Source: Ruminococcus sp. UBA3280 (GTDB taxonomy: Bacteria > Bacillota > Clostridia > Oscillospirales > Ruminococcaceae). Taken from it: a stretch of DNA of 49,850 nucleotides. Position numbers and translations under genes: made by a program. The notes under the pieces were generated by a model. That model worked only from the letters and a program-made list of their open reading frames with translations, had not been told where the DNA came from and made no database searches. Of this stretch, positions 9,401 through 17,306 are shown in pieces; within the stretch, counting starts at the first letter, position 1, and each line of letters opens with the position of its first letter. Where the stretch lies: the NCBI GenBank assembly GCA_002362175.1, contig DETU01000079.1, positions 25,884 through 75,733 of the forward strand. Reading direction: 5' to 3'.

Positions 9401-10777
9401 ACAGAACAGCTTTTTGGAAAATCAAACGTTTTCAAAGCAGGAACTATTTCAGCCGTTGCCGATAAAACAGCTTACGGTTATGTAAAGAAATACTGTGAAG
9501 ATAACGGAATAACCCTGAACAATGCCGAAATGAACAGGCTTGCAATAGGCTGTACGGGTATCAAGAGAACAACCGGACAGCACCCCGGAGGAATGGTTGT
9601 TGTGCCGTCAGACTATGAAGTTTACGACTTTACCCCAGTTCAGCACCCTGCGGACTCGGCAGACTCAGAAGTTATAACAACGCACTTTGACTTCAATTCC
9701 TTGCATGATACAATTCTTAAACTTGATGAACTCGGTCACGTTGTTCCGACCCTTTACAAGCATCTGGAAGATTTGACAGGCAAAAAAATAAAGGACGTTC
9801 CGACATCAGACCCCGACGTTATAAAGATGTGTACCGATTGTAGTGTGCTTGGCGTGACACCCGAAGAAATATATTGCAAGACAGGAAGTCTCGGTATTCC
9901 CGAAATGGGTACAAATTTCACAATACAGATGCTTCTTGATGCAAAGCCGACCAAATTCAGCGACTTTTTACAGATTTCGGGACTTTCTCACGGTACTGAC
10001 GTTTGGCTTGGAAACGCAAAAGACCTCATTGACCAGAATATATGCACTATTTCGGACGTTATAGGAACTCGTGACAGTATCATGACTTATCTTTTATATA
10101 AAGGTGTTCCCCCTAAAGACGCATTTCAGATTATGGAGTGGACACGTAAGGGAAAGGCTTCAAAGAATTTCACCCCCGAACTTATCGAAATGCTTAAAAG
10201 TCACAATGTTCCCGACTGGTATATTGAAAGCTGTCTGAAAATAAAGTATATGTTCCCTAAAGCACACGCCGCCGCATACGTTATTGCAGCTATAAAGCTC
10301 GGCTGGTTCAAGCTTCATATGCCTCTTGAATATTATTCAACGTATTTCTCCGTAAGGGGTGAGGACTTTGATGCAGAACTTGCAGTGCAGGGAAAAACAG
10401 CAGTACGTGCAAGAATAGAGGAACTCAGGGAACTCGGCAACAACCGTTCCAAAAAGGAAAATGACCTTTATGATATTCTGCTGATAACAAATGAAATGAT
10501 GTCAAGAGGACTCGAATTTCTTCCTATTGACCTTTTCAAATCCCATGCCGTTGATTATCTTGTTGAGGACGGCAAACTCAGAATACCATTTTCTGCAATG
10601 AGCGGAGTAGGTGAAACCGCTGCAATGGGTATCTATGAAACGGCACAGAAAGGCGGATTTATTTCAATAGACGAATTTCAGCAGATGAGCGGTGCGTCAA
10701 AAACAACAATAGATATGCTCAAAAGCATAGGGGCTTTTGGTGATTTACCCGAATCTGCACAGTTATCATTCTTTTAA
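6461..10777 (+). CDS. polC: DNA polymerase III alpha subunit, PolC type
   Basis: Replicative polymerase of low-GC Gram-positives. About 1,438 residues. In order: an N-terminal accessory region, an OB-fold domain (about 220-320), a PHP domain (VELHCHTNMS near 336 and AITDHGAVQAF), an inserted DnaQ-like proofreading exonuclease (IFDVETTG near 426, HNANFDTTF, HHRASDDAF), then the C-family polymerase core with GSRGSVGSS, a four-Cys zinc module (YICPKC...KKCPEC, near 908) and catalytic Asp residues in APDIDLNFS near 963. The ATG at 6461 lies one base after the ispG stop with only a distant GGAG, so translation is probably coupled. A TTG at 6422 is possible but would overlap ispG. Confidence 0.96.
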   Translation: MNINLSEFLKEYCGEIPESIRQGEIFKLTYSEKLDNINFFALFKKLVPSDDIFAFEKTVENAIKVDKIRLFCRYPSEIFGRNCYEEMLKLLKRDIPVINGFLDGADVQFSEKKISINLAHGGRDILEKYHFCRSFSQLIYNQFGIETNVNLNGGETVSSEEYNEMIEKISAELPDYSSQLVQENNKPDEECPPPVPSQPVDIDSLDTEFDKESAEIVTGKAIREKPVSISEAVQRLGDKLVVVGDIFASEFKELRNEKTVVTFDITDYSGSLKVKIFAKNDEVESMNLSSLKKGTTLLVSGKIDFDNFAHDITISPNSVIKVKRIPKMDNYPEKRVELHCHTNMSAMDAVTDPVTLINRAAMWGHQAMAITDHGAVQAFPDCMYNMPKNFKVIYGCEAYVVNDLDRPLILKNPDGRSINDEIIIFDVETTGLSFSGDRLTEIGAVKLKNLQVIDSFNTKVNPEKHIPENITELTGISDEDVKDAPKEKEAIKKFMEFCGENPVLVAHNANFDTTFINEACKRSNIDFEYNWIDTLILCQVMLPEMGRHKLNYVAKKLKLGKFDHHRASDDAFMLAKIYIELIGRLVSEKHIETLDDLNSKTNEVDVKKLKSYHQIILVRNQAGLKNLYRLVSYSNLDYFYKKPLIPKSVLQSHREGLIFGSACEAGELFQAMLNNKPEEEIEKLAKFYDYLEIQPICNNEFMVREGTAENDEELKNYNRRIVALGEKLNIPVCATCDVHFIDPKDAIYRKIILASMGFKDTENQAPLYFRTTEEMLAEFQFLGEDKAKEVVITNTNMIADMVEVVRPIPKGTFTPTIDGAEEELKKITHDKAYEIYGNPLPEIVEKRLDRELSSIIKHGFSVLYIIAQKLVWNSVENGYLVGSRGSVGSSFVASMAGISEVNPLPPHYICPKCKHSEFLTDGQYGSGFDLPPKKCPECNTDMLREGHDIPFETFLGFDGDKAPDIDLNFSGEYQSHAHRYTEQLFGKSNVFKAGTISAVADKTAYGYVKKYCEDNGITLNNAEMNRLAIGCTGIKRTTGQHPGGMVVVPSDYEVYDFTPVQHPADSADSEVITTHFDFNSLHDTILKLDELGHVVPTLYKHLEDLTGKKIKDVPTSDPDVIKMCTDCSVLGVTPEEIYCKTGSLGIPEMGTNFTIQMLLDAKPTKFSDFLQISGLSHGTDVWLGNAKDLIDQNICTISDVIGTRDSIMTYLLYKGVPPKDAFQIMEWTRKGKASKNFTPELIEMLKSHNVPDWYIESCLKIKYMFPKAHAAAYVIAAIKLGWFKLHMPLEYYSTYFSVRGEDFDAELAVQGKTAVRARIEELRELGNNRSKKENDLYDILLITNEMMSRGLEFLPIDLFKSHAVDYLVEDGKLRIPFSAMSGVGETAAMGIYETAQKGGFISIDEFQQMSGASKTTIDMLKSIGAFGDLPESAQLSFF

Positions 10778-10778
10778 C

Positions 10779-10823
10779 TTGACTTTGTTTCAGTAATGTG
10801 TTATCATAGTATCATGTTAACAC
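10779..10823 (+). promoter_or_regulatory. Promoter of the his operon with overlapping inverted repeat
   Basis: TTGACT at 10779-10784 and TATCAT at 10802-10807 are 17 bases apart, immediately after the polC stop. GTGTTA (10798-10803) and TAACAC (10818-10823) form an inverted repeat spanning the -10 box and start point, a plausible operator. The leader to hisZ is under 40 bases, so there is no room for a T-box or leader-peptide attenuator; control should be at initiation. The regulator is not in the window. Confidence 0.6.
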
Positions 10824-10846
10824 GCTAAAGTGATTGGAGGACTTAA

Positions 10847-12043
10847 ATGAAAAATTATGACCTTATTACTCCCGAAGGTACTAAAGATTACCTTTTTGGT
10901 GAGTGTATAGTGATACGTGATATTGAAAATACGCTTGTCCGTCTTTTCAAAAGTCACGGATATAGTGAAATGATTACACCCGGACTTGAATTTTATGATG
11001 TATTCAATCTTAATTCACGTTATTTCCCTCAGGAAAATTTATACAAGCTTACCGACAGCAAGGGCAGACTTCTTGTAATGCGTCCCGATACTACCATGCC
11101 TATAGCAAGAGTAGTTGCTACACGTCTCAGAGATGCAATGCTTCCGCTCAAGCTTTTCTATAATCAGACCGTTTACCGCACCGAACCTGCTCTCAAAGGA
11201 AGAAGTGACGAAATAGTACAGACGGGTATTGAATTGATAGGCTCACAGCTTAAAATGGCAGACCTTGAAGTTATTTCAACGGCTGTTGAATCACTGAAAT
11301 CTTTTGGCATGGAATTTTCGCTTGAAATCGGTCACATAGGTATTTTTAAGGAACTTGTTGACAGGCTTGAAGTTTCCGACAAGACAAAGGAAAAAATCCG
11401 TATGCTTATCGAAACAAAAAATTTTCCTGCTCTCAATGACCTGCTTGATTCTCTCGGAAACAGCGGTGTCACAAATGCCCTGAAAAGTCTGCCTGCTCTT
11501 TTCGGCGGTGAAGAAGTGTTTGAAAAAGCAGAGGAAATTATGCCTGACGAAAATATAAAACGTCTGCTTGACGAACTACGTGAAATTTACTGTGACGCTG
11601 CTGAAATCTGCGGAAACGACGGTGAAATAACCGTTGACTTGGGTCTTGTAAACAAAACAGACTACTACACGGGAATCATCATCAAGGGATATTTACAGGG
11701 TCACGGAGAAGAAGTAATTTCGGGCGGACGTTATGACAAGCTTATTTCTGAATTTGGCTATGATATTCCGGCGGTTGGTTTTGCGGTAAATATAAACGCA
11801 GTGGCAAAAGTAATAGAGAAAAACGGTATTCTTCCGGTAATGCCTAAAACCGATGCCGTTGTATATGCAGAGGAAGGCTTTGAAGTGACTGCACTCAAAT
11901 CTGCACAGGAACTTCGTGAGCAGGGGCTTGTTGTTGAAATTGCACTGTTCGATGACCTTGAAACCGTAAGAAGTTACGCAAAGGAAAAGAAAATTCCGAA
12001 AGTTGTTGTAATAAACAGTGATGACAGGGAGGAAGAAGAATGA
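10847..12043 (+). CDS. hisZ: ATP phosphoribosyltransferase regulatory subunit
   Basis: HisRS-like protein without tRNA-charging function that pairs with the short HisG to make the hetero-octameric first enzyme of histidine synthesis and gives it histidine feedback control. The 398 residues have class-II synthetase motifs (LVMRPDTTMPIARV, FYNQTVYRTEP, GRSDEIVQTGIELIG, SGGRYDKLI) and a C-terminal anticodon-domain-like remnant. GGAGG precedes the ATG. It overlaps hisG by four bases, matching their obligate partnership. Length and hisG adjacency favour HisZ over a true HisRS. Confidence 0.93.
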   Translation: MKNYDLITPEGTKDYLFGECIVIRDIENTLVRLFKSHGYSEMITPGLEFYDVFNLNSRYFPQENLYKLTDSKGRLLVMRPDTTMPIARVVATRLRDAMLPLKLFYNQTVYRTEPALKGRSDEIVQTGIELIGSQLKMADLEVISTAVESLKSFGMEFSLEIGHIGIFKELVDRLEVSDKTKEKIRMLIETKNFPALNDLLDSLGNSGVTNALKSLPALFGGEEVFEKAEEIMPDENIKRLLDELREIYCDAAEICGNDGEITVDLGLVNKTDYYTGIIIKGYLQGHGEEVISGGRYDKLISEFGYDIPAVGFAVNINAVAKVIEKNGILPVMPKTDAVVYAEEGFEVTALKSAQELREQGLVVEIALFDDLETVRSYAKEKKIPKVVVINSDDREEEE

Positions 12044-12669
12044 ACAGACCAATAAGAATCGCTCTTACAAAGGGCAGACTTGAAAAGGATACAGTCGGTC
12101 TTTTTGAAAAACTCGGTTTTGACTGTACTGCAATTCACGAAAAGGGAAGAAAACTCATTCTTCCCGTTCCCGACGCAAATCTTGAAGTGGTACTTGCAAA
12201 GGCAAACGACGTTATAACATACGTTGAACACGGTGTGTGCGATATGGGTGTTGTCGGCAAAGATACCATAATGGAAATGAAAGGCAAGTTTTTTGAACTT
12301 GTTGATTTAGGGTTTGGTCGTTGTAAATTTGCACTTGCAACCAAAAAAGGCTATGATTTCTACAGCGGTTACGGTGTCAAGACCATAGCTACAAAATACC
12401 CGAACGTTGCAAGAAGTTTCTTTGAAAAAAAGGGTATGGATACCGAAATAATAAAAATCGAAGGTTCTGTTGAACTTGCTCCGCTTCTTGAACTTGCAGA
12501 CGGTATTGTGGACATAGTAGAAACAGGTACAACGCTTAAAGAAAACGGTCTTGAAGTAATTGAGGACGTTGCACCGATTTCAGCAAGACTTATTGTAAAT
12601 ACTGTAAGTCTCAAACTCAGAAGAACTGAAATAGACAGGCTGATTACACTTATAGAGGAGAATCTGTAA
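12040..12669 (+). CDS. hisG: ATP phosphoribosyltransferase catalytic subunit, short form
   Basis: Couples ATP to PRPP giving phosphoribosyl-ATP, the first histidine step. The 209 residues are the short HisG form, lacking the C-terminal regulatory ACT-like domain and therefore requiring HisZ. RIALTKGRLEKDT at the start, GVCDMGVVGKDTIME and the PRPP-binding loop DGIVDIVETGTTLKENGL are clear. Start overlaps the hisZ stop, with GGAGGAAG upstream inside hisZ. Confidence 0.96.
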   Translation: MNRPIRIALTKGRLEKDTVGLFEKLGFDCTAIHEKGRKLILPVPDANLEVVLAKANDVITYVEHGVCDMGVVGKDTIMEMKGKFFELVDLGFGRCKFALATKKGYDFYSGYGVKTIATKYPNVARSFFEKKGMDTEIIKIEGSVELAPLLELADGIVDIVETGTTLKENGLEVIEDVAPISARLIVNTVSLKLRRTEIDRLITLIEENL

Positions 12670-12670
12670 A

Positions 12671-13954
12671 ATGAGAAAGATTTATGCAGACGGCGTTGCT
12701 GATGTCGCATTTCTTGAAGAACTCAGCAAAAGAGCCGGTGAAACAAATAAAAAAGTAACCGAAACAGTTACGGCTATAATTGAGGACGTAAAAGAAAACG
12801 GCGACAATGCCGTAAAGAACTATACGCTTAAATTTGACGGGAATCTTCCGCAGTATTATGAAGTACCGAGAGACGTTATAAACGACGCTCTTACAGAAGC
12901 AGACCCTGATTTTTTGAACGCACTTCTTAATGCTCAGGAAAACATCGCTGATTTCCACAACAGACAGGTTGAACAGGGTTTTATAAATCCAAAGGAAAAC
13001 GGCGTTATTCTCGGACAGAGAATCAGAGGTCTTGAAAGGGTGGGACTTTATGTTCCGGGCGGTACTGCCGCATATCCGTCAAGCGTTCTGATGAACGCAA
13101 TACCCGCAAAAATTGCAGGTGTAAAGGAGATTATAATGGTAACTCCTCCGCTTAAGGACGGTACACCCAACAAGGACATACTTGTTGCGGCTGCAATATG
13201 CGGAGTTGACAGAGTATTCCTTTCGGGTGGAGCTCAGGCTATTGCCGCTCTTGCATACGGTACAGAAGAAATTCCGAAGTGCGACAAAATTGTAGGACCC
13301 GGAAATATTTTCGTTGCGACGGCTAAAAAACTTCTTTACGGAGTGGTTGACATTGACATGATTGCAGGACCGAGTGAAATTCTTGTGCTTGCCGACGAAA
13401 CAGCAAACCCGAAGTTTGCCGCCGCTGATTTGATGTCACAGGCTGAACACGATAAATTAGCTTCTGCAATAATGGTTACAACAAGTGAAAAGCTTGCTGA
13501 CGAAACTGTTGCGGAAATCAACAGACAGAAAGAATATCTTTCAAGAAAAGAAATTATTGAAAAGTCGCTTGAAGATTACGGTGCGGTAATTATTGCGGAC
13601 AGCCGTGAAAAAGCAGTTGAAATTGCAAACCGTATTGCACCCGAACATCTTGAGGTTCTTATGGATAATCCTATGGAACTTCTTGGTAGTCTTGACAATG
13701 CAGGTTCTGTATTTCTCGGACACTATGCAAGTGAACCGCTCGGCGACTATTTCGCAGGTCCTAACCATGTACTTCCCACAAGCGGTACGGCAAGATTCTT
13801 TTCACCTCTCGGTGTAGCAAGTTTCACAAAGCGTTCAAGTTACATCTACTATACACGTGAAGCACTTGAAGAAGCTAAGGACGATATAGTTCTTATTGCC
13901 GAAAAAGAAGGTCTGACCGCTCACGCCAACGCTATTAAGGTACGGTTTGAATGA
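12671..13954 (+). CDS. hisD: Histidinol dehydrogenase
   Basis: Zinc enzyme that oxidises L-histidinol to histidine in two NAD-dependent steps, the last reactions of the pathway. The 427 residues match the family. LYVPGGTAAYPSSVLMNAIPAKIAG, GAQAIAALAYGTEEIP, DKIVGPGN, DMIAGPSEILV and the signature AEHDKLASAI are present, as are LPTSGTARF and HxxxI residues near the C-terminus. It begins one base after the hisG stop with GAGGAG as ribosome binding site. Confidence 0.97.
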   Translation: MRKIYADGVADVAFLEELSKRAGETNKKVTETVTAIIEDVKENGDNAVKNYTLKFDGNLPQYYEVPRDVINDALTEADPDFLNALLNAQENIADFHNRQVEQGFINPKENGVILGQRIRGLERVGLYVPGGTAAYPSSVLMNAIPAKIAGVKEIIMVTPPLKDGTPNKDILVAAAICGVDRVFLSGGAQAIAALAYGTEEIPKCDKIVGPGNIFVATAKKLLYGVVDIDMIAGPSEILVLADETANPKFAAADLMSQAEHDKLASAIMVTTSEKLADETVAEINRQKEYLSRKEIIEKSLEDYGAVIIADSREKAVEIANRIAPEHLEVLMDNPMELLGSLDNAGSVFLGHYASEPLGDYFAGPNHVLPTSGTARFFSPLGVASFTKRSSYIYYTREALEEAKDDIVLIAEKEGLTAHANAIKVRFE

Positions 13955-13961
13955 TTTACTG

Positions 13962-13996
13962 AAAGCCTGTTCTTTCGGGGACAGGCTTTTGTTTAA
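13962..13996 (+). terminator. Hairpin after hisD
   Basis: AAAGCCTGT (13962-13970) pairs perfectly with ACAGGCTTT (13981-13989) around a 10-base loop and is followed by TTTGTTT. It lies between hisD and hisC inside an otherwise continuous his operon, so it probably acts as a partial terminator or mRNA-stabilising element separating hisZGD from hisC onward. Confidence 0.6.
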
Positions 13997-14014
13997 AGAA
14001 AGGCAGTGGTTAAA

Positions 14015-15079
14015 ATGAATAAAAATAAATGGGAAGAAGCTGTCCGCAGGGTTGTTCCGTATACTCCGGGTGAACAGCCGAAAGACAAGGATATAATAAA
14101 ACTCAATACCAATGAGAATCCTTATCCGCCTGCTCCGTCGGTAAGAGAAATTCTTGATAATTTTGATGTTTCGGCAATGAGACTTTATCCGAATCCCGAT
14201 TCTGAAATACTTGTAAATTCAATTGCGGAACGATATGGTCTGAAACCGTCTCAGGTATTTGTCGGAGTAGGTTCAGACGACGTTATTTCAATGGCTTTCA
14301 TGACATTCTTCAATTCTGAAAGACCGATACTTTTTCCCGATGTAACATACTCTTTCTATGATGTGTGGGCAGACGTTTACCGTATTCCATATAAAACCTG
14401 TCCGCTCCGTGAGGATTTCACAATTAATCCCGATGACTACAAACAGGAAAACGGCGGTATCATTTTCCCGAATCCCAACGCTCCTACAGGTGTACTTGAA
14501 AGCGTAGACATGATTGAGGACATTGTAAAATCAAATCCCGATTCTGTTGTGATGATTGACGAGGCTTATATTGATTTCGGCGGTAAAAGCTGTCTGCCAC
14601 TCATTGAAAAATACGATAATCTTCTTGTTATACAGACTTTTTCAAAGTCACGTTCTATGGCAGGTATGCGTATAGGATTTGCAGTCGGAAATGAAAAGCT
14701 TATAAAATATATGAATGATGTTAAATTTTCCGTGAACTCCTACACAATGAACAGTATTACACAGATATGCGGTGCTGAGGCAGTCCGTGACGAAAAATAT
14801 TTCACGGAAACGGTGAACAGAATCATAGAAACACGTGAATATTCCAAGAAGAAACTCGCCGAACTCGGTTTCACTTTTACCGATTCAATGAGCAACTTTA
14901 TATTCGCAGGTCACAAAGAAAAATCCGCTGAATATATCTTTGAGGAACTTAAAAAACGTAAGATATTTGTACGTTACTGGAACAAGCCGAGAATCAGCAA
15001 TTATATGCGTATCACAGTAGGAACAGACGAGGAAATGAACGCATTATTCAAGGCACTGGAGGAAATTCTTCATGAATGA
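14015..15079 (+). CDS. hisC: Histidinol-phosphate aminotransferase
   Basis: PLP-dependent fold-type I aminotransferase making histidinol phosphate from imidazole-acetol phosphate and glutamate. About 354 residues. LNTNENPYPP at the N-terminus, FPNPNAPTG, MIDEAYIDF (PLP-binding Asp) and TFSKSRSMAGMRIG with the Schiff-base Lys at about 211 are visible. The ATG at 14015 is preferred because AAAGG lies about 11 bases upstream; a GTG at 14006 is only 2 bases from it. The 3' end overlaps hisB by 8 bases. Confidence 0.95.
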   Translation: MNKNKWEEAVRRVVPYTPGEQPKDKDIIKLNTNENPYPPAPSVREILDNFDVSAMRLYPNPDSEILVNSIAERYGLKPSQVFVGVGSDDVISMAFMTFFNSERPILFPDVTYSFYDVWADVYRIPYKTCPLREDFTINPDDYKQENGGIIFPNPNAPTGVLESVDMIEDIVKSNPDSVVMIDEAYIDFGGKSCLPLIEKYDNLLVIQTFSKSRSMAGMRIGFAVGNEKLIKYMNDVKFSVNSYTMNSITQICGAEAVRDEKYFTETVNRIIETREYSKKKLAELGFTFTDSMSNFIFAGHKEKSAEYIFEELKKRKIFVRYWNKPRISNYMRITVGTDEEMNALFKALEEILHE

Positions 15080-15665
15080 TTTTATAAGAAAAGGCAGTGT
15101 CAGCCGTGAGACAAGAGAAACTGATATAAATGTATCTGTGATTTTGGACAATAAAGGCAATGCCGATATATCAACGGGAATAGGTTTTTTTGACCATATG
15201 CTTATGGCACTTTCAGTACACAGCGGTATAAGCATGAATGTTAAAGTAAAAGGCGATTTGCACGTTGACTGTCATCATACAATTGAGGACACGGGAATTG
15301 CACTCGGTCAGGCACTGGGTCAGGCACTCGGCAACAAGTCGGGTATCGTTCGTTACGGTACTGCATATATTCCTATGGACGAGTCTCTTGCAATGGCAAG
15401 TCTTGACCTGAGTAACAGACCATTTCTTGTGTTCAACTGTGATTTTAAAAATCAGTCCTGCGGTGAGTATGATTTGTGCATGACGGAAGAATTTTTCCGT
15501 GCGTTTGCGTTCAATTCAGGAATGACACTTCACATAAATCTGCTTTACGGCAGTAATGACCACCATAAAGCAGAAGCAGTATACAAAGCAGTCGCACACG
15601 CTCTTAAAACAGCAGTTGCACGAAATGCCGACGGTGCTGTACTTTCAACAAAGGGGGTATTATAA
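15072..15665 (+). CDS. hisB: Imidazoleglycerol-phosphate dehydratase
   Basis: Manganese enzyme dehydrating IGP to imidazole-acetol phosphate. The 197 residues correspond to the single-function form, without the N-terminal histidinol-phosphatase domain of enterobacteria. IGFFDHMLMALSVHSG, VDCHHTIEDTGIALG and the second His-rich motif NDHHKAEAVYKAVAHALK contribute metal ligands. Because no HisJ/HisN-type phosphatase occurs in this window, that step must be encoded elsewhere. Overlaps hisC by 8 bases and shares one base with hisH. Confidence 0.96.
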   Translation: MNDFIRKGSVSRETRETDINVSVILDNKGNADISTGIGFFDHMLMALSVHSGISMNVKVKGDLHVDCHHTIEDTGIALGQALGQALGNKSGIVRYGTAYIPMDESLAMASLDLSNRPFLVFNCDFKNQSCGEYDLCMTEEFFRAFAFNSGMTLHINLLYGSNDHHKAEAVYKAVAHALKTAVARNADGAVLSTKGVL

Positions 15666-16267
15666 TGATTGCAATAATTGATTACGGAGCAGGAAATATT
15701 TTCAGTGTCAAGAATGCACTTGACTATCTCGGACTTGAAAATATTCTGACTTCTGATAAAGATTCAGTAAAAAGTGCTGATGCCATAATTCTTCCCGGAG
15801 TGGGAGCATTTCCGTCAGCCATGAAAATGCTTGAACATTCGGGACTTATTGAAACCATAAAAGAAGAAGCCGTAAAAAAGCCTTTTCTGGGAATATGTCT
15901 CGGAATGCAGATGATATTTGAAAAAGGATATGAATTTGAGGAATGTGATGGTCTCGGACTCATAAAAGGTTCTGTTCGTAAAATGGAAGAAAAAGAGTTG
16001 ATAATTCCGCATATGGGCTGGAACAAACTTGAAGTTTTGAATAACTGTAAACTGCTTGATGGTCTCGGTGAAAACGAATATGTGTATTTTGTACATTCAT
16101 ATAAGGCTGAATGTGCAGACAACGATATTTCTGCATACTGCGAATACGGCGGACGTGTTCCCGCACTTGTCCATGACGGAAAGTACGTATACGGAGCTCA
16201 GTTCCACCCCGAAAAAAGCGGTGAAACAGGTCTGAAAATACTTAAAAATTTCGGAGGTCTGATATGA
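15665..16267 (+). CDS. hisH: Imidazole glycerol phosphate synthase, glutaminase subunit
   Basis: Class-I glutamine amidotransferase that feeds ammonia to HisF. The 200 residues carry DYGAGN at the N-terminus, the oxyanion region LPGVGAFP, the nucleophile Cys78 in FLGICLGMQ, and the His/Glu dyad in GAQFHPEKSG near the C-terminus, so the catalytic triad is intact. AAGGGGG lies before the ATG, and the ATG uses the last base of the hisB stop. Its partner hisF lies 3.5 kb away beyond an inserted block. Confidence 0.96.
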   Translation: MIAIIDYGAGNIFSVKNALDYLGLENILTSDKDSVKSADAIILPGVGAFPSAMKMLEHSGLIETIKEEAVKKPFLGICLGMQMIFEKGYEFEECDGLGLIKGSVRKMEEKELIIPHMGWNKLEVLNNCKLLDGLGENEYVYFVHSYKAECADNDISAYCEYGGRVPALVHDGKYVYGAQFHPEKSGETGLKILKNFGGLI

Positions 16268-16992
16268 TTATTTTACCTGCAATTGATATTAAAGACGGCA
16301 ACTGTGTGAGACTTTTCAAAGGAGATTTTTCAACCGTTGAAAAAGTAGCTTCCGACTATCTCGAAACCGCAAAGAGTTTTGAAGATGCAGGTGCTGAATG
16401 GATTCACATGGTAGACCTTGACGGTGCAAAAGAGGGAAAACCCGTCAATACAAAAATCTATACAGACGTTGCCGAAAAGACGAATTTAAAAGTAGAACTC
16501 GGCGGAGGAATCAGAAGTCTTGAAACGATTCAGGAGTATCTGAACATGGGAATTTCAAGAGTTATTCTCGGTTCTGTCGCACTTAAAAATCCTTCACTTG
16601 TACGTAATGCCGTTGAGAAATTTGGAAGTGAAAAGATAGTTGTTGGTATTGACGCTATGAACGGAATGGTTGCAACAGAGGGGTGGCTTGAAACTTCCGA
16701 CGTAAACTATATCGACCTTGCAAATCAGATGATAAAGTCAGGCGTTGAATACTTCATTTTCACCGACATCTCAAAGGACGGTACTCTTTCAGGCGTGAAC
16801 AGGGAACAGTTGCAGGCTCTCGCAGACGGTACACAAAACTGTAATATCATTGCAAGCGGTGGTGTTCACACAATGGACGATATAAAGGCTTGTAAGGAAA
16901 TGGGTCTTTATGGTACAATATGCGGAAAGTCTATCTATAAAGGTACATTGGATTTAAGAAAAGCTATTGAATATGCTGAAAAAAATTCTTAA
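16264..16992 (+). CDS. hisA: Phosphoribosylformimino-5-aminoimidazole carboxamide ribotide isomerase
   Basis: TIM-barrel isomerase converting ProFAR to PRFAR. The 242 residues show the two half-barrel phosphate-binding signatures and catalytic Asp residues: PAIDIKDGNCVRLFKG at the N-terminus and FTDISKDGTLSG near residue 175, plus LGGGIRS. The first four bases overlap the hisH stop. In most relatives hisF follows directly; here a small membrane gene starts inside the hisA 3' end and a GH42 gene follows. Confidence 0.96.
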   Translation: MIILPAIDIKDGNCVRLFKGDFSTVEKVASDYLETAKSFEDAGAEWIHMVDLDGAKEGKPVNTKIYTDVAEKTNLKVELGGGIRSLETIQEYLNMGISRVILGSVALKNPSLVRNAVEKFGSEKIVVGIDAMNGMVATEGWLETSDVNYIDLANQMIKSGVEYFIFTDISKDGTLSGVNREQLQALADGTQNCNIIASGGVHTMDDIKACKEMGLYGTICGKSIYKGTLDLRKAIEYAEKNS

Positions 16993-17218
16993 AATCCTTA
17001 TAACTATTTTTTCGTTATGGTTATGTATGGTGGTCATTGATTATACACTTGTTGCGGTCATGGAAAAAGAGCCGTTTTTCTGTACAGAAGATGAAGATTG
17101 TCATTATTCAGGAATAGGATATGAATTTTGCATCTATAGTTCATATAGCGTAAAGCCTGAATATATATTTTATATTTTCGGTCACCTGACAGACAGCAAT
17201 CTGACTAACGGAAAATAA
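16973..17218 (+). CDS. Small single-pass membrane or secreted protein, unknown
   Basis: About 81 residues with an N-terminal MLKKILKILITIFSLWL hydrophobic helix, then a short polar domain with three Cys (FCTEDEDCHYSG..FCIY) likely outside the membrane. The ATG at 16973 lies inside hisA, overlapping its last 20 bases; no clear ribosome binding site is seen, so expression may be coupled to hisA. I do not recognise a family. A decayed copy of its first about 90 bases, extending back into the hisA end, occurs after the GH42 gene (see 19341-19440), which supports it being a real duplicated unit. Confidence 0.55.
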   Translation: MLKKILKILITIFSLWLCMVVIDYTLVAVMEKEPFFCTEDEDCHYSGIGYEFCIYSSYSVKPEYIFYIFGHLTDSNLTNGK

Positions 17219-17306
17219 TATGCGAACAGAAATAAAAACTGAAATAGAAGGGAAAAACAATACGAATATTATAGGGATAAAATTCTGACGTTCAAGGAGG
17301 AAGATT

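Noticed and set aside
10778..10846. T-box or attenuator leader for the his operon
   Set aside because: The promoter leaves a leader under 40 bases with no stem-loops or His-codon peptide.
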